Source: Bacteroidaceae bacterium (lineage in GTDB: Bacteria > Bacteroidota > Bacteroidia > Bacteroidales > Bacteroidaceae). From it: a stretch of DNA of 64,000 bases. The position numbers and the translations under genes were made by a program. The notes beneath the pieces are model-generated. The model was given only the letters and a program-made list of their open reading frames with translations. It did not search any database and had not been told where the DNA came from. The stretch covers positions 6,180-70,179 of the forward strand of contig CAAGNV010000032.1 in NCBI GenBank assembly GCA_900771425.1. Reading direction: 5' to 3'. This document shows, piece after piece, positions 19,756 through 28,047 of the stretch; within the stretch, counting starts at the first letter, position 1, and every line of letters begins with the position of its first letter.

Positions 19756-19925
19756 CGTATGTGTTTGCCTTCGAGTCCATATGTTTTGCCTATTGCGACC
19801 ATATGCTCTTTGTGGTAGAAGCGTACATGTAATCACAAGGTATTGGTCTTCCTGTTTAGAACGTACGCTGCTTTGCTGTCGAACATACACTGCTTCGGAG
19901 TCGAAGATGTGGTGCTTCTGTCAGT
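19756..19925. repeat. Intergenic array with 22-nt period (array C)
   Basis: Units start at 19756, 19778, 19800 and 19822 (CGTATG, CATATG, CATATG, CGTACA), then after a 38-nt step at 19860, 19882 and 19904. Words include CATATGTTTTGCC and ACACTGCTTCGGAGTCG; the latter recurs in array E. It lies downstream of the DUF4375 stop. I see no gene in 19661-20006. Confidence 0.75.
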
Positions 19926-20006
19926 AATGTGTGGGTGTTTCGGTTAATGTCTATTTATACAATCTCTGCTTCAAGTTATCGATGCCTTGTTTCTGACCAT
20001 TGGCCT

Positions 20007-20459
20007 TCAATCTGAAAGGGACGCAAACCATTCGGCAACGGCGGGTGTTACCTCTTCTTCATAGTCTTCGAGATAGTCGTCGCCATAGTCGTTGAGGGTT
20101 TCAAACTGCTCGTACTGTGCCATGAACTCGTCTTCGGTCTTGTCGGCTTCGAGTGCCTCGCGGTTAGTCTTGTACTCGTGCTGGACGTCGTAGAGGAACT
20201 GTCCGAACCTCTTGAGTCCTAATTCCTTCTTCAACAGCATTGGCAAGGGTCCGAGCAGCACGTATGGGCCATAGCCGTTTTGTATCAGCTGGATGAAGCC
20301 TCCGTCCATGACTTCGTCGCGCAGGTAACGGTAGGAGAGTAGGATATGCTCGTTGAGTGTGAGCATATCCATGTTCCCTTCTGTGAGCTGTCCGCCTATA
20401 CGACTGATGAGTCGGTCGGTGGTTGTGTTGAGAAAGTCAACTGACTGTTGGTAGTCCAT
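20007..20459 (-). CDS. DUF4375 (DMP19-like) protein
   Basis: A 150-residue cytoplasmic protein without signal peptide. The central segment EVMDGGFIQLIQNGYG matches the core of the DUF4375/DMP19 family; DMP19-like proteins elsewhere are described as DNA mimics, but the molecular role here is unknown. The C terminus is strongly acidic (DDYLEDYEEE), which fits but does not prove a DNA-mimic role. It starts 3 bp after the stop of the DUF3078-like gene and ends the BASS transporter transcript. Confidence 0.75.
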   Translation of the reverse strand: MDYQQSVDFLNTTTDRLISRIGGQLTEGNMDMLTLNEHILLSYRYLRDEVMDGGFIQLIQNGYGPYVLLGPLPMLLKKELGLKRFGQFLYDVQHEYKTNREALEADKTEDEFMAQYEQFETLNDYGDDYLEDYEEEVTPAVAEWFASLSD

Positions 20460-20462
20460 AAG

Positions 20463-21785
20463 TTAGAAATCGTATTTAAGTCCGAGTGTGAGGTATTCCT
20501 TAAACTGGAAGTATCCGAGGTTGTCGTCGTAGTACTTAGGACCGCGGTTGTCGTCGAAGCGCCAGAGTGTGTAGAGTTCTGACGATATGTACTTTGAGAA
20601 GGCGAACGAGAACACGTTTTCCATCTCGGCTTCTGCATACTTATATGATGTGAAGTAGTATGAGCGGCAACGCCATGTGAGGTTCTTAACGAGCGTGAAC
20701 TTGCAGTTGAACTCAAGGCGTGAACCGTAGTCGCGTGTCGAGTAGATGCCCTGCATGCCATAAACCTTGTGTATGTTGTCGTTGTCGGTATCGATGTAGC
20801 GGAGCTTGAATGAGAGTGGAAGTATGGCTACGCTGAGCGAGTTGCCGTTCTTCATCTTTGGCTTGAAGTCCATACCGGTTGAGATATAGACGTCGAGTGG
20901 TGAGAGGAAGTCGGAGAACTTGAGTTTGTTGTTTGTCCTATAGCCTGGCAGGAACTGTGTGTTGGCTTCGGCTGTGACGGTATAGTACCAGTTCTTTGTT
21001 GTCTTGATACCGAGTTTCGACCAAAGATTGATTTTGTCGTTGTTGGTGAGGAATGTGTGGCACGTGTCGGATGTGGTGGTGACGAAACCGAGTCGCATGT
21101 CGAGCTTGTTCTCCCATGTCACACGCTTGGTGTCGTCGTAGTTGGCTTGCAAGAGGAGTGTTGCGAGCATCGTCTCGTTGTTGTTGCCGCCCTTGTACCA
21201 GTTCTCGGAGAAGTAGTTCTGGGTGAACTGCAGTGCGAAGTTACCCGTACGCTTCCAGAAGTTAGGACGCTTGATGGCTATTTCGACAGGTGCCTCGTCT
21301 GCTACCTTTGCCACGTCGTCGATGTCTGGCAGCTGCGCGCTGAGTGTCTGCTTCAGTTCTTGCTGTGCCTGCTTCAGCTCGCCGGAAATAGCCTGCTCAC
21401 GGTTGTACTGTGTACTGTAGTACTTTACGGCAGATGGGTTGCTGAGGTAGAGTTCCATAAGGTGGGCATTTACTACCGTGTCGATAGGCGACTGTACGGA
21501 GTCGGCATTGAGCTTGAGGATGCTGTGCGTTGCCTCGTTGTAGTAGGTAGAAGGACCGATGAGTTTATACACTACAGGAGTAATCCCTTCGTAGTCGTCG
21601 GCCGATGCGCTGTCGAGCTTTGCCTTGTCGGCAGTGGTCTTGGCGGTGATGAACACGCGCAGTGAATCTGCGTACTTGTTTGTGATTTGCCTGTTTGCGG
21701 CAGTCTGTGCCTGTGCATTCAGCGATGCCGCGCCTATCATCAGGGCGATGACGGCGTTGAGTGTGGTCTTAGTTGAAGTTTTCAT
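20463..21785 (-). CDS. DUF3078-like outer-membrane beta-barrel protein
   Basis: A 440-residue exported protein. After the signal peptide (MKTSTKTTLNAVIALMIGAA...NAQAQ) comes a helical region to about residue 160, then alternating beta-strands rich in Tyr/Trp (FALQFTQNYFSENWYKGG, MRLGFVTTT, TVTAEANTQFLPGY) ending in LTLGLKYDF with a C-terminal Phe, as in outer-membrane barrels. This matches proteins annotated DUF3078 in Bacteroidetes. The ATG at 21785 overlaps the stop of the upstream transporter (ATGA), which fixes the start. Function unknown. Confidence 0.78.
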   Translation of the reverse strand: MKTSTKTTLNAVIALMIGAASLNAQAQTAANRQITNKYADSLRVFITAKTTADKAKLDSASADDYEGITPVVYKLIGPSTYYNEATHSILKLNADSVQSPIDTVVNAHLMELYLSNPSAVKYYSTQYNREQAISGELKQAQQELKQTLSAQLPDIDDVAKVADEAPVEIAIKRPNFWKRTGNFALQFTQNYFSENWYKGGNNNETMLATLLLQANYDDTKRVTWENKLDMRLGFVTTTSDTCHTFLTNNDKINLWSKLGIKTTKNWYYTVTAEANTQFLPGYRTNNKLKFSDFLSPLDVYISTGMDFKPKMKNGNSLSVAILPLSFKLRYIDTDNDNIHKVYGMQGIYSTRDYGSRLEFNCKFTLVKNLTWRCRSYYFTSYKYAEAEMENVFSFAFSKYISSELYTLWRFDDNRGPKYYDDNLGYFQFKEYLTLGLKYDF

Positions 21786-22750
21786 ATTGTTGGATTTGGT
21801 TTTCTTGCTTTCCATAACTGATATGAGTTGAATACGTTGTGCCAAACGGAGTAGAAGCCTCCGGCAAGTGCCGTGACGGGATTCATGAACGTGTAAGCCA
21901 TCCAGATGGCAAACGCTGTGTTCTTCTGTCCGAGGCTCTGTGCTCCGGCTATGCGGTCGCCGTGATGACGACCTATGATTCTGCCGATGACGAACTGTAC
22001 GAGGCAGCACACGGCTGAGATGACGGCTATGCCTATGTATTCCCACAATGCTTCGTGGCTGTTATCGATGGCCTTGGCGGTGACGGCTATGGCGAGTGAG
22101 AGTGCTATTGCCCAGAGGTAGAATGCGGCTCCGCTTTTGCGGGCGCACCACTTGTGTGCCTTCGGCGCGAGGTAGCGGATGAGGGTGGCAAGTATGAGCG
22201 GCATCATCAGCAGAGGAAACACGCGCCCTATGATGATGGTGAACGACGTGACGAAGCCGAGGTCGGATGTGCCCGAGTGAAGCAACGGAACGATGGCTGG
22301 GATGAGCAGCGCAGCTACGAGGTTTATGACACAGGTGTAGCTGACTACGTAGCTGCCGTTACCATGCAACTTGTCGGTCACGACTGATGCTGCCGTAGCT
22401 GTGGGGCAAATCATGCACACCATGGCACTCTCTATTATTACTCTGCCCGGAATCTGTGGCCACAGTATGATTGGCACGGCCATGACGACGAACGAAAGTG
22501 CTTGTATTGCCAGCAGTTTCATCTGCCAGCGGTGGGGACGGAGGTCGTGCGGGTTCACTTTGCAGAAGGCGAGGAACAGCATTGTGAAGATAAGTGCCGG
22601 CTGCACTACGCTCACTGCATCGCTTGCAAAGGCATGTGTCCCGTCGAGGGCATGTATGTTCTTATAGATGACATAAGCTGCCACGCCCGTAATCATTGAT
22701 ATGGGCAAAGTCCAGTTCTTTATGAATCTTATTATTCTCTTTCCTTTCAT
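21782..22750 (-). CDS. BASS-family (bile acid:sodium symporter-like) transporter
   Basis: A 322-residue inner-membrane transporter with about ten hydrophobic segments. Family features include CPTATAASVVTDKLHGNG (crossover-helix region) and GAQSLGQKNTAFAIWMAYTF in the second half, the latter replacing the classical GMQN signature with GQKN. The substrate could be a bile acid, pantoate or another organic anion. Its stop overlaps the start of the DUF3078-like gene by 4 bases, so the two are translated together. A second, more canonical BASS protein lies at 54356-55318. Confidence 0.8.
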   Translation of the reverse strand: MKGKRIIRFIKNWTLPISMITGVAAYVIYKNIHALDGTHAFASDAVSVVQPALIFTMLFLAFCKVNPHDLRPHRWQMKLLAIQALSFVVMAVPIILWPQIPGRVIIESAMVCMICPTATAASVVTDKLHGNGSYVVSYTCVINLVAALLIPAIVPLLHSGTSDLGFVTSFTIIIGRVFPLLMMPLILATLIRYLAPKAHKWCARKSGAAFYLWAIALSLAIAVTAKAIDNSHEALWEYIGIAVISAVCCLVQFVIGRIIGRHHGDRIAGAQSLGQKNTAFAIWMAYTFMNPVTALAGGFYSVWHNVFNSYQLWKARKPNPTI

Positions 22751-22780
22751 CTGCGGTGAACTCTTATTATGAGTGCGGTT

Positions 22781-22846
22781 GTGATGGCTTACGTGAGCGG
22801 ACGTGATGGCTTACGTGAGCGGACGTGATGGCTTACATGAGCACAC
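22781..22846. repeat. Tandem 22-nt repeat (array D)
   Basis: Three head-to-tail units start at 22781, 22803 and 22825; the first two are identical, the third differs at three positions. Unit begins GTGATGGCTTACGTGAGC and ends GGAC. A weak unit may precede at 22759. The array ends 12 bp before the last base of the uvrB stop codon and lies upstream of the BASS transporter start. Confidence 0.85.
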
Positions 22847-22858
22847 GTATCGGCCAAG

Positions 22859-24904
22859 TCATACGGACGTTTTCTTGCTTTCCTGTATTTTCTCTAATTT
22901 GATTATCTCGTCGCGGTACTGTGCTGCAAGGATGAAATCGAGGCGCTTAGCTGCTTCCTGCATGAGCGTGCGAGTGTGTTCGATGGACTTCTGGAGTTGC
23001 TCTCCGTCCATCTTCTTCACTACAGGGTCTTCGGCTGCCTTGAGGAACGACTCTTCGATATAGGCCTTGCCTACATAATCGACGTGCTTTCCTTCGTTTA
23101 TACTTTGCTGCGCTTTCTTTATCTGCGCAGGTGTGATGTGGTGCTCTTCGTTGTAATGCATCTGCTTGATGCGCCGTCGCTCGGTTTCCTCGATGGTCTT
23201 GCGCATACTGTCGGTCATGCGGTCGGCATAGAGTATTGCCTTGCCGTTGACGTTACGTGCGGCACGTCCGATGGTTTGTGTAAGTGAACGGTAACTGCGG
23301 AGGAAGCCCTCCTTGTCGGCATCGAGTATAGCCACGAGCGACACTTCGGGCAGGTCGAGACCTTCGCGCAGGAGGTTGACTCCCACTACGACGTCGTATT
23401 CGCCCCGACGCAGTTGCTTGAGTATTTCCACGCGTTCGAACGTATCGACGTCGCTGTGTATGTAATTGCATCTGACCTCATAGGTCAGTAGGTAGTCCGT
23501 CAGTTCTTCTGCCTGCCGCTTGGTAAGTGTAGTTACCAGCACACGTTCGTCGCGTTCGATGCGTTGCTGTATCTCTTCCATCAAGTCATCTACTTGATTC
23601 TCGCATGGCTTCACTACGATTTCGGGCTCGAGCAAGCCCGTAGGACGTATCACCTGCTCCACGATGACACCTTCCGACTTCTGCAGTTCATAGTCGGCAG
23701 GGGTGGCACTCATGTATATAGTCTGTGGCGTCATCTCCTCGAACTCATCGAAAGTGAGCGGACGGTTGTCGAGTGCTGCAGGCAGGCGGTAACCATATTC
23801 CACCAACGTCTGTTTCCTTCGGCGGTCGCCTCCGTACATGGCACGTATCTGAGGCACAGATTCGTGGCTCTCATCGACTACAAGCAGGAAGTCCTCTGGG
23901 AAGAAATCGAGCAGGCAATACGGACGGTCGCCCGGTTCACGTCCGTCGAAGTAACGGCTGTAGTTCTCTATACCCGAACAGTGTCCGAGTTCACGGATCA
24001 TCTCGAGGTCGTTTGTCACACGCGTCTCTATGAGGTTCTTCTTCACCTCGTCGCCGATGTCTTCGTAGAACTTCATGCGTTCGACCAAGTCGTCCTGTAT
24101 CTTGTTGATGGCTTCCTGGGTGCGTTCCTTCGAGGTCATGAACAGGTTGGCTGGGTAAATCTTGTATTCGTCGTCGTTGCAGATGACGTATCCCGTATCG
24201 GGTTCGACCTCCTGTATGCTTTCTATCTCGTCCCATGCAAAGCACACGCGGAGCATGCGGTCGTCGTAAGCAAGGAAGATGTCAACCACCTCACCCTTTA
24301 CACGGAAATGTCCGCGTGTCAGTTCTATGTCGTTGCGGACATATAGGCTGTCAACCAATTTGTGCAGGAATACGTTTATGTCGATGGTTTGTCCTACGTT
24401 GATTGAAATGATGTTCTCAGAGAAATCGACAGGCGACCCCATGCCGTAAATGCACGAAACGGAGCTCACGACAACGATGTCGTCGCGCCCCGACATGAGC
24501 GAACGAGTTGCCGATATTCGCAGCCGGTCAACCTCTTCGTTGATGGCGAGGTCCTTCTCTATGTAAGTGTCTGTTGACGGAATGTATGCCTCTGGCTGAT
24601 AGTAGTCGTAGTAACTGACGTAATACTCCACGGCATTGTTTGGGAAGAATCCCTTCATCTCGGTGTAGAGCTGATGGGCGAGTGTCTTGTTGTGGCTTAG
24701 AATTAGGGTAGGGCGTCCTATGTTTTTGATGACGTTGGCAATGGTGAATGTCTTTCCCGAACCAGTCACGCCAAGCAACACTTGGGCAGGGAGTCCTTGT
24801 CGGACACCCTCGGTCAGTTGCCTGATGGCTTCGGGTTGGTCACCCGTCGGTTCATAGTCAGAATTAAGTTCAAACACGTTGTCGTCAGTCTTTATAGAAG
24901 TCAA
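22859..24904 (-). CDS. uvrB: Excinuclease ABC subunit B
   Basis: Damage-verifying helicase-like subunit of nucleotide excision repair. The 681-residue length, Walker A GVTGSGKT (residues 45-52), the beta-hairpin region (YYVSYYDYYQPEAYIP), GVNLLREGLDLPEVSLVAI, QTIGRAARN and the C-terminal UVR domain are all present. The start codon lies 20 bp inside the 3' end of the LacI-family gene, so its translation may be coupled to that regulator. Confidence 0.97.
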   Translation of the reverse strand: MTSIKTDDNVFELNSDYEPTGDQPEAIRQLTEGVRQGLPAQVLLGVTGSGKTFTIANVIKNIGRPTLILSHNKTLAHQLYTEMKGFFPNNAVEYYVSYYDYYQPEAYIPSTDTYIEKDLAINEEVDRLRISATRSLMSGRDDIVVVSSVSCIYGMGSPVDFSENIISINVGQTIDINVFLHKLVDSLYVRNDIELTRGHFRVKGEVVDIFLAYDDRMLRVCFAWDEIESIQEVEPDTGYVICNDDEYKIYPANLFMTSKERTQEAINKIQDDLVERMKFYEDIGDEVKKNLIETRVTNDLEMIRELGHCSGIENYSRYFDGREPGDRPYCLLDFFPEDFLLVVDESHESVPQIRAMYGGDRRRKQTLVEYGYRLPAALDNRPLTFDEFEEMTPQTIYMSATPADYELQKSEGVIVEQVIRPTGLLEPEIVVKPCENQVDDLMEEIQQRIERDERVLVTTLTKRQAEELTDYLLTYEVRCNYIHSDVDTFERVEILKQLRRGEYDVVVGVNLLREGLDLPEVSLVAILDADKEGFLRSYRSLTQTIGRAARNVNGKAILYADRMTDSMRKTIEETERRRIKQMHYNEEHHITPAQIKKAQQSINEGKHVDYVGKAYIEESFLKAAEDPVVKKMDGEQLQKSIEHTRTLMQEAAKRLDFILAAQYRDEIIKLEKIQESKKTSV

Positions 24905-25955
24905 GGTTTTCAGGCATGATAAGTTCGATGCCTACATAATGCAGCACTTCCTGCTTCATTCTCAGAACGCATGAGTTGAAGATACTGCGGAAACAGTTTA
25001 GCCCCTGGTGCTGAGGGTGCTGGCCGACAAGGAAATCGACAAAACCATCACGCATGCACTGGATGTTTGCATCGATGGCATCGTACCCGAGCAGTGTGAT
25101 GTGTGGATGATCCTTCATGTTGTCTTTAAGGAAATTGCCTATCACGTGGATTGACGAGTTGAAGGCTATGCCGTAAAGCACGTCCATATTCTTGGTGAAG
25201 AATTTCTGCATGGAGTCCTTCATGCCTTCCTTGTCGTAGGCATAGAGGTTGAGGTCGATGATTTGGGTCTCAGGACTGTGCTCTTTTACGTATTCGCGGA
25301 AGCCTTCCTCGCGTTCCAACTGCTGACGGCTGGCAACACGACCTTCGCCAAGCAACTTGAACAAGGCAATCTTACGGTGATGGGCTGCGGCCATAAGTAT
25401 AATCTTGGCAGAGAACTCACCGCTTCGGCGTGCGTCCTGACCATAGAACGTGACGGGATTGAGATCCGACCAATACGAGTCGAGGAGAGAATACGGTATT
25501 TGTTTCGCTTCGAGTTTCTTGGTGAAGCGAGCCATGATGCGGTGATTGAATATAGGACCGATAATCACGGCACAAGGGTCGTATGTAAGGATGCTGCGGC
25601 ACTGTATTTCGAACGACTCTTCGTTGAACTGGTCGTAACTGAAAACCTTGAATGCCAACTTGAAGTCAGTGTAGCGCTGAACACCTTCGTACAGACCTTT
25701 CTCGACACGTGCCCAGTAACTGTCTTCCTTGTGCATAGGCAGTACGGCTGCAATCTTATACACCTTGTTGCTTGCCAGTGCACTAGCGTAGTGGTTAGGA
25801 ACGTAATTGATTTCGTCGAGCACCTTCTGAACCTTTTCAAGTGCTAACTCCGACACGCTGCCACGACCATGAATGACACGATCGACCGTTCCGACGCTTA
25901 CGCCGGCCATCTCTGCAATGTCCTTGATACGAATTTTCTGTTGATTGAATACCAT
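24885..25955 (-). CDS. LacI-family transcriptional regulator
   Basis: A 356-residue repressor with an N-terminal helix-turn-helix (IRIKDIAEMAGVSVGTVDRV, residues about 9-28), the hinge helix (YVPNHYASALAS) and a periplasmic-binding-protein-like sensor domain. I start at the ATG at 25955; the frame is open to 26051 but the extra stretch lacks homology-like features. It is divergent from kdgK-eda-OPT across a 312-bp control region, so it probably controls them in response to a sugar acid (inference from position). The last 20 bp overlap uvrB. Confidence 0.88.
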   Translation of the reverse strand: MVFNQQKIRIKDIAEMAGVSVGTVDRVIHGRGSVSELALEKVQKVLDEINYVPNHYASALASNKVYKIAAVLPMHKEDSYWARVEKGLYEGVQRYTDFKLAFKVFSYDQFNEESFEIQCRSILTYDPCAVIIGPIFNHRIMARFTKKLEAKQIPYSLLDSYWSDLNPVTFYGQDARRSGEFSAKIILMAAAHHRKIALFKLLGEGRVASRQQLEREEGFREYVKEHSPETQIIDLNLYAYDKEGMKDSMQKFFTKNMDVLYGIAFNSSIHVIGNFLKDNMKDHPHITLLGYDAIDANIQCMRDGFVDFLVGQHPQHQGLNCFRSIFNSCVLRMKQEVLHYVGIELIMPENLDFYKD

Positions 25956-26058
25956 CGTCCTTTTTACCGTTAATGAAAAGACTATACCTATTTTATTATA
26001 TAAATATCTGGGATGATTTGACTCTTCATGCGTTGATGCGTGCATACACAACCCTGCG

Positions 26059-26066
26059 CAAAGGTA
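26059..26066 (-). promoter_or_regulatory. -7 box for the LacI-family gene
   Basis: TACCTTTG followed by GC on the minus strand, about 100 nt before the ATG at 25955. Confidence 0.55.
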
Positions 26067-26107
26067 GGCATTTTTTGCTAAAATACAATGTATGACCGCT
26101 TTTTTCT

Positions 26108-26119
26108 TACTTAAAAGTA
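26108..26119. promoter_or_regulatory. Candidate operator palindrome between LacI-family gene and kdgK
   Basis: TACTTAAAAGTA, an inverted repeat TACTT/AAGTA with a 2-bp centre, sits about 22 bp upstream of the kdgK -7 box, where a repressor could block transcription. It is short and the assignment is tentative. Confidence 0.3.
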
Positions 26120-26140
26120 CTGCCTATCGTTAAAAATCCG

Positions 26141-26148
26141 TATATTTG
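26141..26148 (+). promoter_or_regulatory. -7 box for kdgK-eda-OPT
   Basis: TATATTTG followed by CA; predicted leader of about 110 nt before the kdgK ATG at 26268. The -33 box is not clear. Confidence 0.55.
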
Positions 26149-26267
26149 CATGCCGAAACAAAAGTAGGCTTGCAATTCCGCTACTCTACGAATCACAAAG
26201 CAAGAATGGTGGAAACGATTAAACTGACTATAATTATAAAGAGAGTAAAAAACGAATCAACACTTTT

Positions 26268-27290
26268 ATGGCAAAGATTATTACTATGGGCGAACTGATG
26301 CTTCGCCTGTCGCCTGAGGGCAATTACCGCTTCGTACAAGCAGAGAAATTCAACATCATTCCAGGAGGAGGTGAGGCTAACGTGGCAATCAGCTGCGCCA
26401 ACTTTGGTCACGACTGCTATTTCGTGTCAAAGCTCCCAAAGCACGAGATAGGACAGATAGCACTCAATGCAATGCGCAAGTTCGGTGTCAATACCGATTT
26501 CATTGCACGCGGCGGCGACCGTGTCGGACTTTATTACGCTGAGACGGGTGCTTCGATGCGCCCTTCAAAGGTCATATACGACCGTGCTCACTCTGCTATA
26601 GCTGAGGCTAAGCCTGAGGATTTCGACTTCGACAAGATATTCGAAGGTGCCGACTGGTTCCACTGGAGTGGCATCACGCCTGCCATCAGCGACGCCAGTG
26701 CCGAGTGCCTGCGTCAGGCATGTATCGCAGCAAAGCGCCACGGAGTGACCGTGAGCTGTGACCTGAACTTCCGTAAGAAACTATGGACAAGCGAGAAGGC
26801 AATCAGCATAATGCGCCCACTCATGCAGTACGTCGATGTATGTATCGGTAACGAAGAAGATGCCGAACTCTGTCTCGGATTCAAACCCGATGCCGACGTT
26901 GAAGGCGGAAAGACCGATGCTGCAGGTTACGAAGGCATATTCCGTCAGATGATGAAGGAATTCGGGTTCAAGTATGTGGTTTCTACTCTCCGCGAGAGTT
27001 TCAGCGCTACCCATAACGGTTGGAAGGCTTTGATCTACGACGGCAACGAATTCTACCAGTCAAAGCGTTACGACATCGACCCAATCATCGACCGTGTAGG
27101 TGGCGGCGACAGCTTCTCGGGTGGCTTGATTCATGGTTTGCTCACTAAGGCAACACAGGGCGAGGCTCTTGAGTTCGCCGTTGCAGCAAGTGCACTGAAG
27201 CACACCATACCAGGCGACTTCAATCACGTCAGCATAGAAGAGGTGGAGGCTCTCGCCGGAGGTAACGCTAACGGACGAGTGCAGCGATAG
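26268..27290 (+). CDS. kdgK: 2-keto-3-deoxygluconate kinase (PfkB family)
   Basis: Phosphorylates 2-keto-3-deoxygluconate to KDPG in uronate breakdown. The 340-residue protein has the PfkB N-terminal GGGEANVAISCANFG and the C-terminal signature DRVGGGDSFSGGLIHG with catalytic base D281. The adjacent KDPG aldolase gene, 57 bp downstream on the same strand, supports KDG as the substrate rather than another sugar. First gene of the transcript that is divergent from the LacI-family regulator. Confidence 0.9.
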   Translation: MAKIITMGELMLRLSPEGNYRFVQAEKFNIIPGGGEANVAISCANFGHDCYFVSKLPKHEIGQIALNAMRKFGVNTDFIARGGDRVGLYYAETGASMRPSKVIYDRAHSAIAEAKPEDFDFDKIFEGADWFHWSGITPAISDASAECLRQACIAAKRHGVTVSCDLNFRKKLWTSEKAISIMRPLMQYVDVCIGNEEDAELCLGFKPDADVEGGKTDAAGYEGIFRQMMKEFGFKYVVSTLRESFSATHNGWKALIYDGNEFYQSKRYDIDPIIDRVGGGDSFSGGLIHGLLTKATQGEALEFAVAASALKHTIPGDFNHVSIEEVEALAGGNANGRVQR

Positions 27291-27347
27291 GGGAGAATCA
27301 GTAATTCAGATTATGATTTAAAGACAATTAGCAAATAACAATGCAAT

Positions 27348-28013
27348 ATGGCTAAGTTCGATAAGATAGAAGTATTGAAGAAAATAGGTGAAACCGGCAT
27401 GGTGCCCGTGTTCTACCATAAGGACGCTGAAGTTGCCAAGAAGGTAATCAAGGCATGTTATGACGGAGGCGTTCGTGCTTTCGAGTTTACCAACCGTGGT
27501 GATTTCGCTCATGAGGTATTTGCCGAGTGTGTGAAGTATGCTGCCGTGGAGTGCCCTGAACTCGCTATGGGCGTGGGCAGCGTGGTCGATGCACCGACTG
27601 CAGCCCTCTACATCCAGTTGGGCGCATGCTTCGTGGTAGGTCCTTTGTTTAACGAAGACGTTGCTCCTGTATGTAACCGCCGACTCGTTCCTTTTTGCCC
27701 TGGCTGCGGTACGGTCAGCGAGATAGGCAAGGCACAGGAGTTGGGCTGCGACCTCTGCAAGGTATTCCCTGGCGACGTCTATGGTCCTGCTTTCGTCAAG
27801 GGCATGAAGGCTCCTATGCCATGGTCAAAGATCATGGTCACGGGCGGAGTTGCTCCTACCGAGGAGAACCTCACTGCGTGGTTCAAGGCTGGCGTTTACT
27901 GTGTCGGCATGGGCAGCAAGCTCTTCCCTAAGGACAAGGTGGCAGCCGAAGACTGGCAGTACGTCACCGACAAATGCCGCGAATGCCTTGAGATAATAAA
28001 GAATGCAAGATAA
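27348..28013 (+). CDS. eda: KDPG/KHG aldolase
   Basis: Cleaves KDPG to pyruvate and glyceraldehyde-3-phosphate, the last step of the uronate route begun by KdgK. The 221-residue protein has the Schiff-base lysine in CKVFPGD and the loop VTGGVAPTEENL. The usual EVTLRT active-site segment reads EFTNRG here, keeping the Glu and Arg. It is slightly longer than E. coli Eda (213). Only 34 bp separate it from the downstream OPT transporter gene. Confidence 0.92.
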   Translation: MAKFDKIEVLKKIGETGMVPVFYHKDAEVAKKVIKACYDGGVRAFEFTNRGDFAHEVFAECVKYAAVECPELAMGVGSVVDAPTAALYIQLGACFVVGPLFNEDVAPVCNRRLVPFCPGCGTVSEIGKAQELGCDLCKVFPGDVYGPAFVKGMKAPMPWSKIMVTGGVAPTEENLTAWFKAGVYCVGMGSKLFPKDKVAAEDWQYVTDKCRECLEIIKNAR

Positions 28014-28047
28014 AGATAAGAAATACCTATAATAACTCTTAATACCT

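Noticed and set aside
21786..22046. N-terminal extension of the DUF3078-like protein
   Set aside because: It would overlap the BASS gene by 265 bp, whereas the ATG at 21785 gives a clean 4-bp overlap and a proper signal peptide.
23564..24346. Open frame of 260 codons on the plus strand
   Set aside because: Lies wholly antisense to uvrB, which has full-length catalytic motifs; composition follows the opposite strand.
25956..26051. N-terminal extension of the LacI-family regulator to 26051
   Set aside because: The extra 32 residues have no family likeness; the ATG at 25955 places the helix-turn-helix at the usual distance from the start.
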